Positions 33,601 through 43,147 of a stretch of DNA of 64,000 nucleotides are shown here, one piece after another. Each line of letters opens with the position of its first letter. Positions within the stretch are counted from its first letter, which is position 1. The position numbers and the translations under genes were made by a program. Origin of the DNA: Prorocentrum cordatum (Eukaryota; Sar; Dinophyceae; Prorocentrales; Prorocentraceae); assembly GCA_963575745.1 (NCBI GenBank), contig CAUYUJ010019898.1:80678-144677 (forward strand), in the 5' to 3' direction. The notes beneath the pieces are model-generated. The model made no database searches, was not told the DNA's origin, and was given only the letters and a program-made list of their open reading frames with translations.

Positions 33601-34390
33601 CCGAGTCGGTGCCGTCCGAATCCTTGCCAAGCGATCTTCTTTGGTGTCCAGGCTCATGTGAGATGACGTACTCGGGGGACCTCGCTTCTTGACCTTGGCC
33701 TGGATCTCCCTCGCCATGGGAGGTGTGCTTGGAGTTGCCTTCGGGGGCGGCCCTGCGCTGCTCGACTGCACGGACCTTCTCGAAGGAGTAGCCGAACCCA
33801 GCAAGGACATCGCGGAGACGGCGCTTGATGGCATCGGACCTTCTGCTGCTGCCCACGCCTCGATCCTGAGCTTCAGGGCGTCCGCCGCCCCGTCGAACGC
33901 GATGCCTGCAGCCTGGCAGAAAGCGATGGCCTCGGGCTTCTTGAGCTTGCTGAATCCCGACGCCAGCGTTGCCCCGGGGGCCCCCTTTCTGGTGTTTTGC
34001 CTCCTCGGGCGGTCGAGTGGCTCGCAGGCTTCCCCGCAGGGCTGCACACGTCTCGCCCCCCGAGGTATCCACTCCTATGGTCAGCAGCTCCGCGCGCAAC
34101 TCCGCCTTCGTCATCTGAGTGATCCCCTTCCGAATCGGTCTCACATGAGTCAACCTCGAGATGATACACTTCCGGTAGCCCATGCTGATCATTACGCCGC
34201 GCATGGGTGCCATGAGAGCCTGGGCCGCATCCATCATCATCTGGGCGAAGCGCCACCGTGCCCGCCGAGGATCTGGTCGCTTCTGAATATGGCCCGGCAT
34301 GTGCCGTAGAGAGTCAAACTGATATGGAACATGAAATTTGACATCCTGAGAGGTTGATTTGAGCCTGGGGCTACGGAAGTCGATGTACAC
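30590..34390 (-). pseudogene. Copia integrase and linker region
   Basis: The frame opens with a basic linker containing a SAP-like helix pair (TKAELRAELLTIGVDTSGGE), followed by Gly/Glu/Arg-rich text. The integrase zinc-binding HHCC motif is LHQNLGH (about 32440) with CAAC (about 32330). The DDE core has Asp in ELGVDGLYL (about 32240), Asp in VRLDPGGMF (about 32070) and Glu in QNGRIERHGG (about 31965), so the triad is intact. A connector rich in Glu, Arg and Pro follows. RT then begins with ASDRPLYREAAELQWKQW and is lost by a frameshift at about 30590, after which the same strand carries RT in another frame. Text to 30176 in the old frame is out of frame. Confidence 0.9.
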
Positions 34391-34485
34391 GTTTGACCAT
34401 CTCGAACGTTTGCTTGCTGCTTGTTTTGATACTGCTCTGCATGTTGTCTGGCTCGACCTCCGTTTTGATAAATTCGCTCTGCATT

Positions 34486-35223
34486 TTAATAAGCTCGATC
34501 TGCATTTTGATAAGCTCGATCTCCATTTTGGCGATGCTGATCTGCTTTATCATGCTGTTGCTGCTCCAGGGCTTCGTATTGCTGCTCAATATCGTGCTGC
34601 TGCTGCTCGTTTTTGTAGACCATGAGCGTTTGCTTGATGTCCTGGACCTGGCCCGGCACCTCTGGATGCTGAACCTGGCGATGAGACGGCTGACGATCAT
34701 GATGATGATCTTGACTATGATATTGAATCTCTGGCGCCGTCTCGCCCAAGACTGCCCCTGGCGGCGCCACCCAGCCTTCTGCTGGGAACTGAAACAAGTT
34801 GAGCAGCGGATGCTGGGAGTCAGCTTCTGTGACCGGCACGGGTGGCACGCCCAGCTCCTCGGGAAAACTGAAGGCGCTGGTCCTCGGGTCGTCGCGGATC
34901 CCGAGCTGCTTCGCCGCTGGCCTCGAAAAGAGCAGCGGCAGGTCGCCCGGCACAATGCAGACTCGCAGAATGCCCGAAATACGATGTGAAACACATATCG
35001 GGATCAGCGATGCAAAGGTGCTCCAGACCGGGTCGCCAGCTCCAAACCGAAACCGCTCCTTCTCGTCGACCCGCTGGTACCTTAGGCCACGCGTGCAGCG
35101 CCTCAAGAGCGCCGCCCACAGCTTCAGCACGTTGTAGCCCATCACGCCCCTGGCGCAGCCGCTGTCATAGATCGCGAACCCGACGCGCCTCCGCGTCTCC
35201 TCGAAGGAGGCGAAGATGAACAC
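34486..35223 (-). pseudogene. Copia aspartic protease and Gln-rich tail
   Basis: A frame of 246 codons. The retropepsin-like active site is AIYDSGCARGVMG (Asp at about 35166), and a flap-distal motif LLFSRPAAKQLG follows about 85 residues later. Both are typical of dinoflagellate copia elements. The C-terminal third is Gln/His/Asp-rich (QQQHDIEQQYEALEQQQHDK). It lies between gag and integrase, in frames different from both, so a frameshift or decay separates them. Confidence 0.85.
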
Positions 35224-35237
35224 CGGGAACGAGAGGG

Positions 35238-36674
35238 TCAGGAAAGAGTAGAACCCGAGCTAGTGTTCGGCTTCTTCTCGCCAATAGGCTCGGGTGCGCT
35301 CCTGGCCGTCGTCGTCGCCCTCGAACTCGTCGCTGTCATGACCTTGTGCGGCTCCGCCTCCGCACAGCCGCTGTCATGGATTGCCAACATCGGCTTGCGC
35401 GCTCCCGACGAGGGCGGTCCTCCTCCACGGGTCTTGGGGCACTCAGGGTCGCCCTTCCGGTGCCCTCGCTGGTCGCGGGCCTTGCAGACTGAATTCTTCT
35501 TCAAGTCGTCAATCTCCTTCTGCCTCTTGGGGTCTCGTTGAACCTGATGCGGCGCTGATGGCGGAGGGTAGCCCCGCTGGTTCTTGAATTCCTTCATTTT
35601 GAACTTTGCACTCGTGAACTTAATTCGAAACTTATCCTTCTGCTGGAAACGTTTGTTGCTCTCACGAAAACCTGCCACGTACGCCTCCGCCAGCGCCGCC
35701 ATGGTCTCATCCTGGTCGTCACCGGGCCCCTGGTCGCCAGCGTCATCCTCGAACTCATCCAGGCCCGGGAGGTCGGTGAGGTCTCCACCGTTCGCCAAGA
35801 AAGACTCCACGGCTTGGTGCTCGTCCTCGTCCAGGTCGCGCAGGTAGTCCTGGACTGGGTCGTGCACCTCCTCGTCGTCGGGCTCGGCGTGCATGGCACG
35901 ATGTTGCCCACCTCGTGGGGCGAACCTCTGAAACTTCTTGGGCTTGAATGTCTGATCTTGTCCGCGGCTGCCTGGTCGGTCGAACTCAGCAACATTTGGG
36001 CAATTTCTCTCGGCCGCCGCGGACATCACCTTGAAATCGTAATCGTTGTTCGCACTGGCCAACACCATCGCACGTCGATCGCTCGGCAGCCGCAGCTTCT
36101 CCAAAAAGATCCATCCGAGCACGATCGCGGGCAACGTCACGGCGAACTTGGCCAGGCGATGCACGAGAGTGTTGAACCTCCTCTTGAACGTGCGCATCTG
36201 CTCCTGGGGCCGCCTTTCGAGCAGGACAAAGAACTCATGCAGCACATCTCCTTGTCGCAGTATCTCCTGCTCCTCAAAGCGGTCTTTGAGCTCGAGCATC
36301 AGAAACTCGAGCCCTCCTGGCTCGGCGAGCCTCTGCATGTCGATGTCCTCGACGGCGGCCCAAGCATCATCCTGCAGCCTAGCGTAGAGCGCTGGGCCGC
36401 GACGCTCGGACCTGAGGGAGGTCGCCAGCTGCCAGGCGTCGACGCGCCGCGAGAAGTCGCGCAGGCCACTCCCGTCGAAGATCGGGATGGGGAGGTTGTC
36501 TCGCGTGCCGCCGCCGTCTCTGTCGGCGCCTCCGACGGGTGTCTCGGGCGCCGCCTCGTAGTCCTCCGCCTCCTCCTCGTCGAGCTGTTCGAAGTCGTCG
36601 TCGTCGTGCCTCTGTGGAGGCGGAGCCCGATCCGCACGGCCACGGTCGGGGGACCTCCATGCGCGAGCCGCCAT
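35238..36674 (-). pseudogene. Copia gag-like protein
   Basis: ATG at 36674, about 478 codons. An acidic N-terminus is followed by a gag-like helical domain (SGLRDFSRRVDAWQLAT, then ERRPQEQMRTFKRRFNTLVHRL) and then an acidic and Gln/Lys-rich region. Near the C-terminus the zinc-knuckle region reads CKARDQRGHRKGDPECP, which lacks the second Cys of a CX2C knuckle. A DSGCA motif like the protease active site appears again near residue 450, which could be a partial duplication or an overlapping remnant. Gag would form the particle that packages element RNA. Confidence 0.85.
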
Positions 36675-36729
36675 GGCGCGCGCTGCAGGTCGGCGCAGAG
36701 TGTGAACGTAGCGCTGACCGAAACACACA

Positions 36730-36743
36730 GGCTCCGGCTACCA
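36730..36743 (-). other. Candidate primer binding site of the copia element
   Basis: One base inside the 5' LTR the minus strand reads TGGTAGCCGGAGCC. It starts with the TGG expected to pair with the CCA end of a tRNA. The matching tRNA was not identified. Confidence 0.6.
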
Positions 36744-36744
36744 A

Positions 36745-36910
36745 TGTAAATGATGCGTTTTACCTGCAGCGAGGGCTTAACACAGCCGCGATGCCAAAGG
36801 CTGAAACGTGCACCTGAACGCACAGACAATTTGGGAAGAAACGCCATCGGCATGCGAGCGCATACACATGTGCACAATATACGCATGTCAACTAAGCTCG
36901 CACATTCACA
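36745..36910 (-). repeat. Copia 5' LTR (166 bp)
   Basis: Same length as the copy at 28589-28754 with about 7 substitutions. On the minus strand it starts TGTGAATG and ends TTTACA. Confidence 0.93.
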
Positions 36911-36915
36911 CATGC
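36911..36915 (+). repeat. Copia target-site duplication, right copy
   Basis: CATGC, identical to 28584-28588. LINE A coding sequence resumes here as RVLRRLLGDSRF. Confidence 0.9.
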
Positions 36916-37697
36916 GAGTCCTGCGCCGTCTCCTTGGCGACTCTCGGTTTTCCACTCATGTGAAATGTAACGATCGTGAGGTGCGTGAGCAATTTAAGCA
37001 GCCGTCCATTGATTGTTCGATCAGCCGTGGCCGTCTGCTGCTCTGGGGGAGGCTTGTGCGAAATCGCCCTCGAGTCCTCGCCCTCCTCCACGTGCAGGAA
37101 AAAGACAAGCTTCTCCCATGGGCGCAGCGCTTGTTAGATGATGCTGCTCTGTTGCGTCGGGCGGTCATGCCCCCAGACTTTCCCGCCCCCTTTGAAGACC
37201 CCCAGCGGCGGGAACAGCTGCTGCAGGATGAGCGTGCGTGGAGCGATTCAGTAAATCGCTAGATTTCGTGGAGTCTATGCGTGATCCCGCTCCTCCCATG
37301 ACCCCCCCCCCCTGCCTCCCAGCATGTCACGTGGACGCGCACGCAGTGTAGCGCCTCGTTCGCGTCGGAGCGTGCATTGCGCAGTCATCGACGTGCCAAG
37401 CATGGTGAGCGAGCAGTGATTCGGACATATCTGTCGTCGCCTGCGTGCCCTTGCTGTAAAACAAACTTCCAACAACGGCTCCGACTGCTGTCTCATTTGT
37501 CCGATTGTCGGCGCCCGAGGTGCCGCGAATGGGTCTTAGAGCATTGTCGCCCACTTCCACCCACGGAAGTGGCGCGCCTCGACGCTGAAGATCAGCGTCT
37601 TCGGCGCGAAGCTCAACGAGCAGGCCACCCCCACCACCTCGCCCGAGGCCCCGCCAAGCGGGCCTCAGGAGCTGTCGTGGGCAGGGTCGTGTTTTAG
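36911..37697 (+). pseudogene. LINE A C-terminal region with zinc fingers
   Basis: Continues LINE A after the copia insertion. A thumb-like helical segment (RVLRRLLGDSRF, then SISRGRLLLWGRLVR) runs to a stop at 37262. After a C13 run and a frame change, two zinc-finger-like motifs follow. In the first (about 37335-37400) the spacing fits C-x2-C-x12-H-x4-H but the first Cys is replaced by Arg. The second is CPCCKTNFQQRLRLLSHL (about 37447). The frame ends at 37697. Paired C-terminal fingers are common in dinoflagellate LINEs. A short 3' untranslated region and AATAAAAAAA follow. Confidence 0.8.
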
Positions 37698-37763
37698 ATT
37701 TTGTTTAAAACGCACTGTCGAAACTGGCTTACCATGCGGCTCCAATCCTCGGCCAATAAAAAA

Positions 37764-37775
37764 ATGTCTTTCGCC
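37764..37775 (+). repeat. LINE A target-site duplication, right copy
   Basis: ATGTCTTTCGCC directly after the A-rich tail of LINE A, identical to 17676-17687. The first A is shared with the tail and so is ambiguous. Confidence 0.85.
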
Positions 37776-38370
37776 AATGACCTCCACCAACGTGGCCCCT
37801 GACGAGCGCTAGGCCGAATGCACAACTTGACCCCTCGAGCCAAAACTGGCCGCGGAGAGAGTCGGAGGACGCGGCGACGAGGACATAACTAGAGGAGGAG
37901 GTGAACGGGGAGCGGCAGCAGGAACGAAGAAAGCGGAGGAGAGCGAGGGGGAGGAGAGAGGGAGACGAGACAGGGGGCGGGAGACGGTGAAGTTAGGCGA
38001 CGAACGAACAACACACACCCAGATCTATGATAAGGGGACGGGAGGTGCCATGGGTGCATGCTGTAGGATGGGGTTCCCCACTCAAACGGGAACCTCCCCC
38101 GCGGTTCGACAAGCCGCACCCATCTTCGGGGGCGCGCAAATATGGATTAGCAATCAATCGATTTGGCGCGCGATGCGGTCGCCAAATCCATGGATCGGGG
38201 GAGGCGCCCTCCACAAAATGCGGCCCGTGCCGCCTCGTCCGGCGGCGGTTATCTGCGATTTCTCGTGGAAACGGGACCCGTCTCTAATCCACGCCCTCTT
38301 GATCCATGTTTGCGATCGCCTGACCCGTATCCATAGCACGTCCTCCTTCGTCGGATCCCCCTGTGGGTAT
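37776..38370. other. Unique flank, no gene recognised
   Basis: Host sequence beyond LINE A. It has a purine-rich patch at 37850-37990 and no conserved protein in any frame. Confidence 0.45.
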
Positions 38371-38371
38371 G

Positions 38372-38376
38372 GGTGC

Positions 38377-38452
<76 letters not shown>

Positions 38453-38671
38453 GTGTGTGTGTTGTGTGTTGTGTGTTGTGTATTGTGTGTTGTGTGTTGT
38501 GTGTTGCGTGTTGTGTGTTGTGTGTTGTGCGTGTTGTGTGTTGTGTGTGTGTTGTGTGTTGTGTGTGTTGTGTTTTGTGTGTTTTGTGGGTGTGGGTGAG
38601 GGTGTGTGCGCGTGTGCGCGTGTGCGCGTGCGCGCGCGCGTGCGTGCGTGCGCGCGTGCGTGCGCGCGCGC

Positions 38672-38715
<44 letters not shown>

Positions 38716-38987
38716 GCGCGCGTGCGTGCGCGCGCGCGTGCGCGCGTGCGTGCGTGAGTGCGCGCGCGCGCTTGCGCGCGCGCGGTGTGTGTATGTGTGT
38801 GTGTGTGTCTGTGTGTGTCTCTGTGTGTCTCTGTGTGTCTGTGTGTCTGTGTGTCTGTGTGTCTGTGTGTCTGTGTGTCTGTGTGTCTGTGCGTCTGTGT
38901 GTCTGTGTGTCTGTGTGTCTGTGTGTCTGTGTGTCTGTGTGTCTGTGTGCCTGTGTGCGTGTGTGTCTGTGTGTCTGTGTGCGTGTG

Positions 38988-39051
<64 letters not shown>

Positions 39052-39138
39052 TGTGCTTGTGTGCTTGTGTGCTTGTGTGCTTTTGTGCTTGTGTGCTTGT
39101 GTGCTTGTGTGCTTGTGTGCGTGTGTGCGTGTGTGCGT
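38372..39138 (+). repeat. Stack of simple repeats ending in an assembly gap
   Basis: Consecutive arrays change unit: (GTGTAT)n to about 38456, (TTGTGTG)n heptamer to about 38590, alternating GC/GTGC at about 38600-38785, (CTGTGTGT)n octamer to about 38990, (GTGC)n to about 39052, then (GTGTGCTT)n. All are alternating purine-pyrimidine. Frames on both strands (poly-Cys/Val or poly-Thr/His) are artefacts. Confidence 0.95.
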
Positions 39139-39238
39139 NNNNNNNNNNNNNNNNNNNNNNNNNNNNNNNNNNNNNNNNNNNNNNNNNNNNNNNNNNNNNN
39201 NNNNNNNNNNNNNNNNNNNNNNNNNNNNNNNNNNNNNN
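39139..39238. other. Assembly gap (100 N)
   Basis: Exactly 100 N within simple repeat, so probably a gap of unknown length. Confidence 0.99.
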
Positions 39239-39650
39239 CCCAGAGCCCTGATTCTTCAATTTATTGAGGATCTGAGGATCATGATTATGTTGATCAATTT
39301 CTTCAACCCCATCATCATATGCCATCAATATAATTTATCACATATCAATTTCAAAGTAACATATAACTACATAACATGACATAAACAACTACTGTAAACC
39401 AACATCGACTTCAACCGAACATAAATACGACGTAATCGCCGAGCGGCCAGGAGCACTCCCTGCCCTCCCTCCCCCCCTCCCTCCCTCCCTCCCCTCTCCC
39501 TCCCTCCCCCCCCACTCCCCCCCCCACCCCCCCTCCCTCCTTTCTGTTACCCATGCCTGGCGCTAGTTGACGCGGGTGACTTGTTTCCAATCAACGTGAA
39601 AGCATGCCCGCCAACGAACAAAAATCGCTGGTGGTGCCACCAATAGAGAC
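39239..39650. other. AT-rich patch and (CCCT)n tract
   Basis: 39240-39440 is unusually AT-rich for the window, and no gene was seen there. A CCCTCC-rich polypyrimidine tract occupies about 39460-39542. Confidence 0.7.
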
Positions 39651-39651
39651 T

Positions 39652-41574
39652 CTATCGCAACACGCCCCGCTCCAACCTCAAAACGACTGAAAGCCAGCGC
39701 TTGGCCAAAACTGCTCTCTGCACGTGCGCCGCGTATTTCCCATGTACTGAAGCTTTCCACGCCTTCTGGGTGCCCCCGATCAAAGATTCATCGAGGTAGC
39801 AATTCTCGAATTTAGGATGTATTATTGCAGCCTGCTCTGGAATATGCATTGCCTTGTGTACTTTCGGCCGAACTTGCCACCGCAAAAGATTATTGCCCCG
39901 ACCCCATTCTCGAAGACGCTGGTACGCACCCCCAAAATCGTCAACCACCTCTCTCATATGACGCAGACTGGCGTCGGACATGAACATAGAAGATCTGTCC
40001 ATCAACGAATATAATTCTACCAACGCCGACGTGGCTTGACGAGTAGCAACATGCATTTCCCCATCGCCATTGAAATATTCAAGGGCCAGGCTGGCGAAGA
40101 AGGGGGCAGCCGCCCTGGCGTTCGCTGCCTTGAACGCTGGTCCGCGCAGCTCAGCCCAGCCCTCTTCATTTTTGAAACTCTAGGGCAAGATTTTCGGAAA
40201 CTTGTGTGACCCAGGGTGCTGGGTGTAAAATGCATCCAGCTTGGCGTTGATGACGTTCAACCTCAGTTGCTGGTTATTGCCCAAACGCATATCCGTGACC
40301 AACGCTGCCACATCGAGCCAAACACGAAACTGCTGACGCCCTTGCAGTCAAGCACGTGCATGACGTCGACATAGGAAAAAATACCTCCAACAAAAGTCGC
40401 TGTCGACCAATGGGTGTCTGGGGAGCTTCGCTCGAGCTCGGTATTGCGCGAGGGTCATTGCCGACGTGCTCCTCCACGCTGCGCACATCCTCAGGTCAGT
40501 CCAAGGTCGCCCAGTTCTGTCCGCGAGGCACTCGCTGCACACTTCGACCGCGCCTTTGTGGTCCTGAAGCCCCCATTCGTCGGCTCTCACTTGCTCGTCA
40601 GCTTTGGCGAAAATCAAAATGAACTCCCAGAAACTTCCATCGGCGAAGCCAGTGGGGGCCACGGGGCGACCATTCACAACTCCAGCAAACAAAACCTCAA
40701 AATCTGCCAGCAACGTTGTCCACATTGGCGCGTTGTCAAATGATTCGGCACGTCTGCGCTTGATGTACGTCGCAGATAGGAAACTAGTAAACTTCTCACT
40801 CCCTGAAGCAAGAACGCTGCCAAAAGAAATGCAATTCGCACTCGCGCGTTTTGTCACTGGTCCAGCGTCCTCGCGCAAGGAAACAGGGATGCAGTACTTC
40901 AACTCGTCCGCGCTGAGCGCGCCCAATTTTGCATGGTCTCTGAAATGGAGTCGGTTCCGAGGGTGGCGCAACGAATCCCAGAAGCATTTTATGTGTCCAA
41001 GATCGGCTCCGAAAATCTGTCTGAAATGCGATGGGCAATGTATGTGCATAGCTTGTATAACAGAACTCGGAAGCAGAATGCGCGAGGCAGCTTCGCCAAT
41101 ACTGCCTGGCACGCGCCCGATCTGATCCAATATTTGCGTTCTGTTTTCCAGGAGTGCCATGAGGCCCCCATGGGCATGTCCCCCCTCTCCGACTTGAGAT
41201 CCACGAACTACCATTGGGTCATTCAAACCATCGCGCATTGCATCCGCCATCGTCTCCTGCAGTCTGGATGCAGATATGTCACCCGAGCTCCACAACAACA
41301 TTTGCCGCCAACATAATTGTGACACACTGCTGGGCTCAACGGACTCGGTGTGATCTATGGCCACCTGCTGGCGCCAGCCACCTCGCCGACGTCCCGTCGC
41401 GTCCCCGATTGGCTCCCAGAGCCGACTCAACATCACGATACACGAACATGCACTAATCAAGAGTATCAAACTGTGCACGTGGTTCATGCGTCCTGACAAT
41501 GGGGCCAAAACGGCTGCGACGACGGCGATGGCGGTGGTGATGATGGCATTGAAGCCGTTTGTGAGATGCCGCAT
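39652..41574 (-). pseudogene. Degenerate copy of a dinoflagellate hypothetical protein family
   Basis: ATG at 41574, with coding sense to 39652 in one frame (about 640 codons). A hydrophobic N-terminus (about residues 10-50) could be one or two membrane segments. Cys/Trp-rich blocks (VCSECLADRTGRPWTDL, DSDFCWRYFFLCRR) and a C-terminal block (WQVRPKVHKAMHIPEQA, then CYLDESLIGGTQKAWK) look strongly conserved. The frame is broken by a TGA at 40348, where the motif MHVLDCKGVSSFVFGS appears in a neighbouring frame, so two nearby compensating indels are likely. A TAG at 40180 is a second break. No enzymatic domain was recognised and the function is unknown. Such proteins seem to be repetitive in dinoflagellates, which would fit a mobile or retroposed family. 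Confidence 0.65.
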
Positions 41575-41589
41575 GGTTCATCGTTTCGC

Positions 41590-42385
41590 CGACCATCGTA
41601 ACCCCAAGGGTGGGGGGACCCAAGAAGGAAGACCCAAAGGTGGAGGCGCCTTGAAGGGCGGGAGCCCAAGGATGGGGACCAGAGGCCCAGGAGCGGGAGG
41701 CCCAAGTGGAGATCCAAAGCGGGGGGGTTCAAGGGCAAGGCATAGGCATCGAAAGCGATACACATGTTCTGAAACAGTTGAGAACATGTCCACGATCTGA
41801 GACCATCGCATGCCCAAGGGTGGGGCGGGGGAACCGAAGACGGAAGACCCAAAGGTGGAGGCGCCTTGAAGGGCGGGAGCCCAAGGATGGGGACCAGAGG
41901 CCCAGGAGCGGGAGGCCCAAGTGGAGATCCAAAGCGGGGGGCCCAAGGGCAAGGCATAGGCATCGAAAACGATGCACATGTTCTAAAACAGTTTAGAATA
42001 TGTCCACGATCTGAGACCATCGCAACCCCAAGGGTGGGGCGGGGGAACCTAAGACGGAAGACCCAAAGGTGGAGGCGCCTTGAAGGGCGGGAGCCCAAGG
42101 ATGGGGACCAGAGGCCCAGGAGCGGGAGGCCCAAGTGGAGATCCAAAGCGGGGGGCCCAAGGGCAAGGCATAGGCATCGAAAACGATGCACATGTTCTAA
42201 AACAGTTTAGAATATGTCCACGATCTGAGACCATCGTAACCCCAAGGGTGGGGCGGGGGAACCTAAGACGGAAGACCCAAAGGTGGAGGCGCCTTGAAGG
42301 GCGGGAGCCCAAGGATGGGGACCAGAGGCCCAGGAGCGGGAGGCCCAAGTGGAGATCAAAGCGGGGGGGGCCCAAGGGCAAGGCC
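41590..42385 (+). repeat. 214-bp tandem repeat, about 3.7 copies
   Basis: The block GCGCCTTGAAGGGCGGGAGC recurs at 41646, 41861, 42075 and 42289, giving periods of 215, 214 and 214 bp. Each unit also has GGCATAGGCATCGAAA, an ACATGTTCT segment and TGTCCACGATCTGAGACCAT. The last unit is cut short at about 42385. The reading frames inside change phase at each unit and are not genes. Confidence 0.95.
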
Positions 42386-42471
42386 GCCTGTGGCGGTGCC
42401 GCCGACGCGGCGCTGCGGCGGTGGCGCTGTGGCAGCATTACGAAGATCTGAAATCTGTGGCGCTGTGCCAG

Positions 42472-42576
42472 CCTCCTCCTCCTCCTCCTCCTCCCCCTCC
42501 CCCTCCTCCCCCTCCTCCCCCCCCGCGCTCCTCCTCCTCCCCCTCCGCCTCTCTTCCCCCTCCTCCCCCTCCTCCC

Positions 42577-42614
<38 letters not shown>

Positions 42615-42650
42615 TCCCCCTCCTCCTCCCCCTCCCCCTCCTCCTCCTTT
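42472..42650 (+). repeat. (CCT)n/C-run polypyrimidine tract
   Basis: CCTCCT and CCCCCT runs, including a run of more than 30 C. It sits between the 214-bp array and the palindromes. Confidence 0.95.
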
Positions 42651-42664
42651 GTATGCAGCAAGGA

Positions 42665-42716
42665 GAAGATCTGAAATCTGAAAATCTGAATTCAGATTTT
42701 CAGATTTCAGATCTTC
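42665..42716. repeat. 52-bp perfect palindrome
   Basis: Every base from 42665 (GAAGATCTGAAATCTG...) pairs with its partner back from 42716. The centre is GAA|TTC at 42690/42691, with no loop. Built from TCTGAAA/TTTCAGA units, it could extrude as a cruciform or form a long RNA hairpin. Confidence 0.95.
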
Positions 42717-42742
42717 GCAATGCCGCATGTATGCAGCATTAC

Positions 42743-42802
42743 GAAGATCTGAAATCTGAATATCTGAATTCAGATTTTCAGATTTTCAGATTTCAGATCT
42801 TC
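42743..42802. repeat. Second, imperfect palindrome of the same family
   Basis: Starts GAAGATCTGAAATCTGAATA and ends TTTCAGATCTTC. The arms match the 52-bp palindrome, with one extra ATTTTCAG unit and one substitution. The sequence GCATTACGAAGATCTGAAAT precedes it and also occurs at about 42434, where the hairpin is missing. Confidence 0.9.
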
Positions 42803-42805
42803 TCA

Positions 42806-42925
42806 TTCTCCCTCCTCCTCCCTCCTCCTCCTTCTTCTCCTCCTCCTCCTTCGCCTCCTCCTCCGCCTCCTCCTCCTCCGCCTCCTCCTCCTCCGCCTTC
42901 TCCTCCTCCTCCGCCTCCTCCGCCG
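42806..42925 (+). repeat. (CTC)n polypyrimidine tract
   Basis: CCTCCTCCT with CTT and CGC interruptions, adjoining the palindromes. No gene. Confidence 0.9.
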
Positions 42926-43147
42926 TGTCTTCCTCGCCGGCTGTCGGCTGCTGGCCCCTGGCCCCCAGCGGGCCCCCGACCCTCGAGGACAAGGCGTGCT
43001 TCTTTTTCCCTCGTTGGTAGCGGGGCAGAGGCCATGCGTAACCACGTTCCTCTGCCGCGCTGCGCGGCAGCCCCCTTGATGGAAGCGAAGAAGTACAAAC
43101 GAAGCTGAATGCCGCGACTGGCTTGAAGCGAAAGCTGGCCTAGCACC

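Larger units (their letters stand above)
28589..36910 (-). mobile_element. Ty1/copia-type LTR retrotransposon inserted in LINE A
   Basis: An 8,322-bp minus-strand element with two 166-bp LTRs, a 5-bp target duplication and a candidate primer binding site. It encodes gag, aspartic protease, integrase, reverse transcriptase and RNase H in that order. Integrase before RT identifies the copia superfamily. Gag, protease and pol lie in different frames, and pol itself shifts frame near 30.6 kb, so this copy is probably inactive. The LTRs differ at about 7 of 166 positions, which points to an insertion that is not very recent. Confidence 0.93.
17688..37763 (+). mobile_element. LINE A, non-LTR retrotransposon interrupted by two insertions
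   Basis: A dinoflagellate LINE on the plus strand. It has 5' spliced-leader relics, an N-terminal zinc-finger and coiled-coil region, an APE-type endonuclease, a reverse transcriptase and C-terminal zinc fingers. It ends in AATAAAAAAA and is flanked by a 12-bp target duplication. LINE B interrupts the endonuclease and a copia element interrupts the region just after the RT core. Removing both insertions and one copy of each duplication leaves about 5,222 bp. The coding sequence needs several frame changes, so it is dead. The spliced leader at its 5' end shows that the source RNA was trans-spliced. Confidence 0.9.

Noticed and set aside
41590-42385. Possible CRISPR-like array
   Set aside because: The repeats are contiguous 214-bp units without short conserved repeats alternating with unique spacers, and the genome is eukaryotic.
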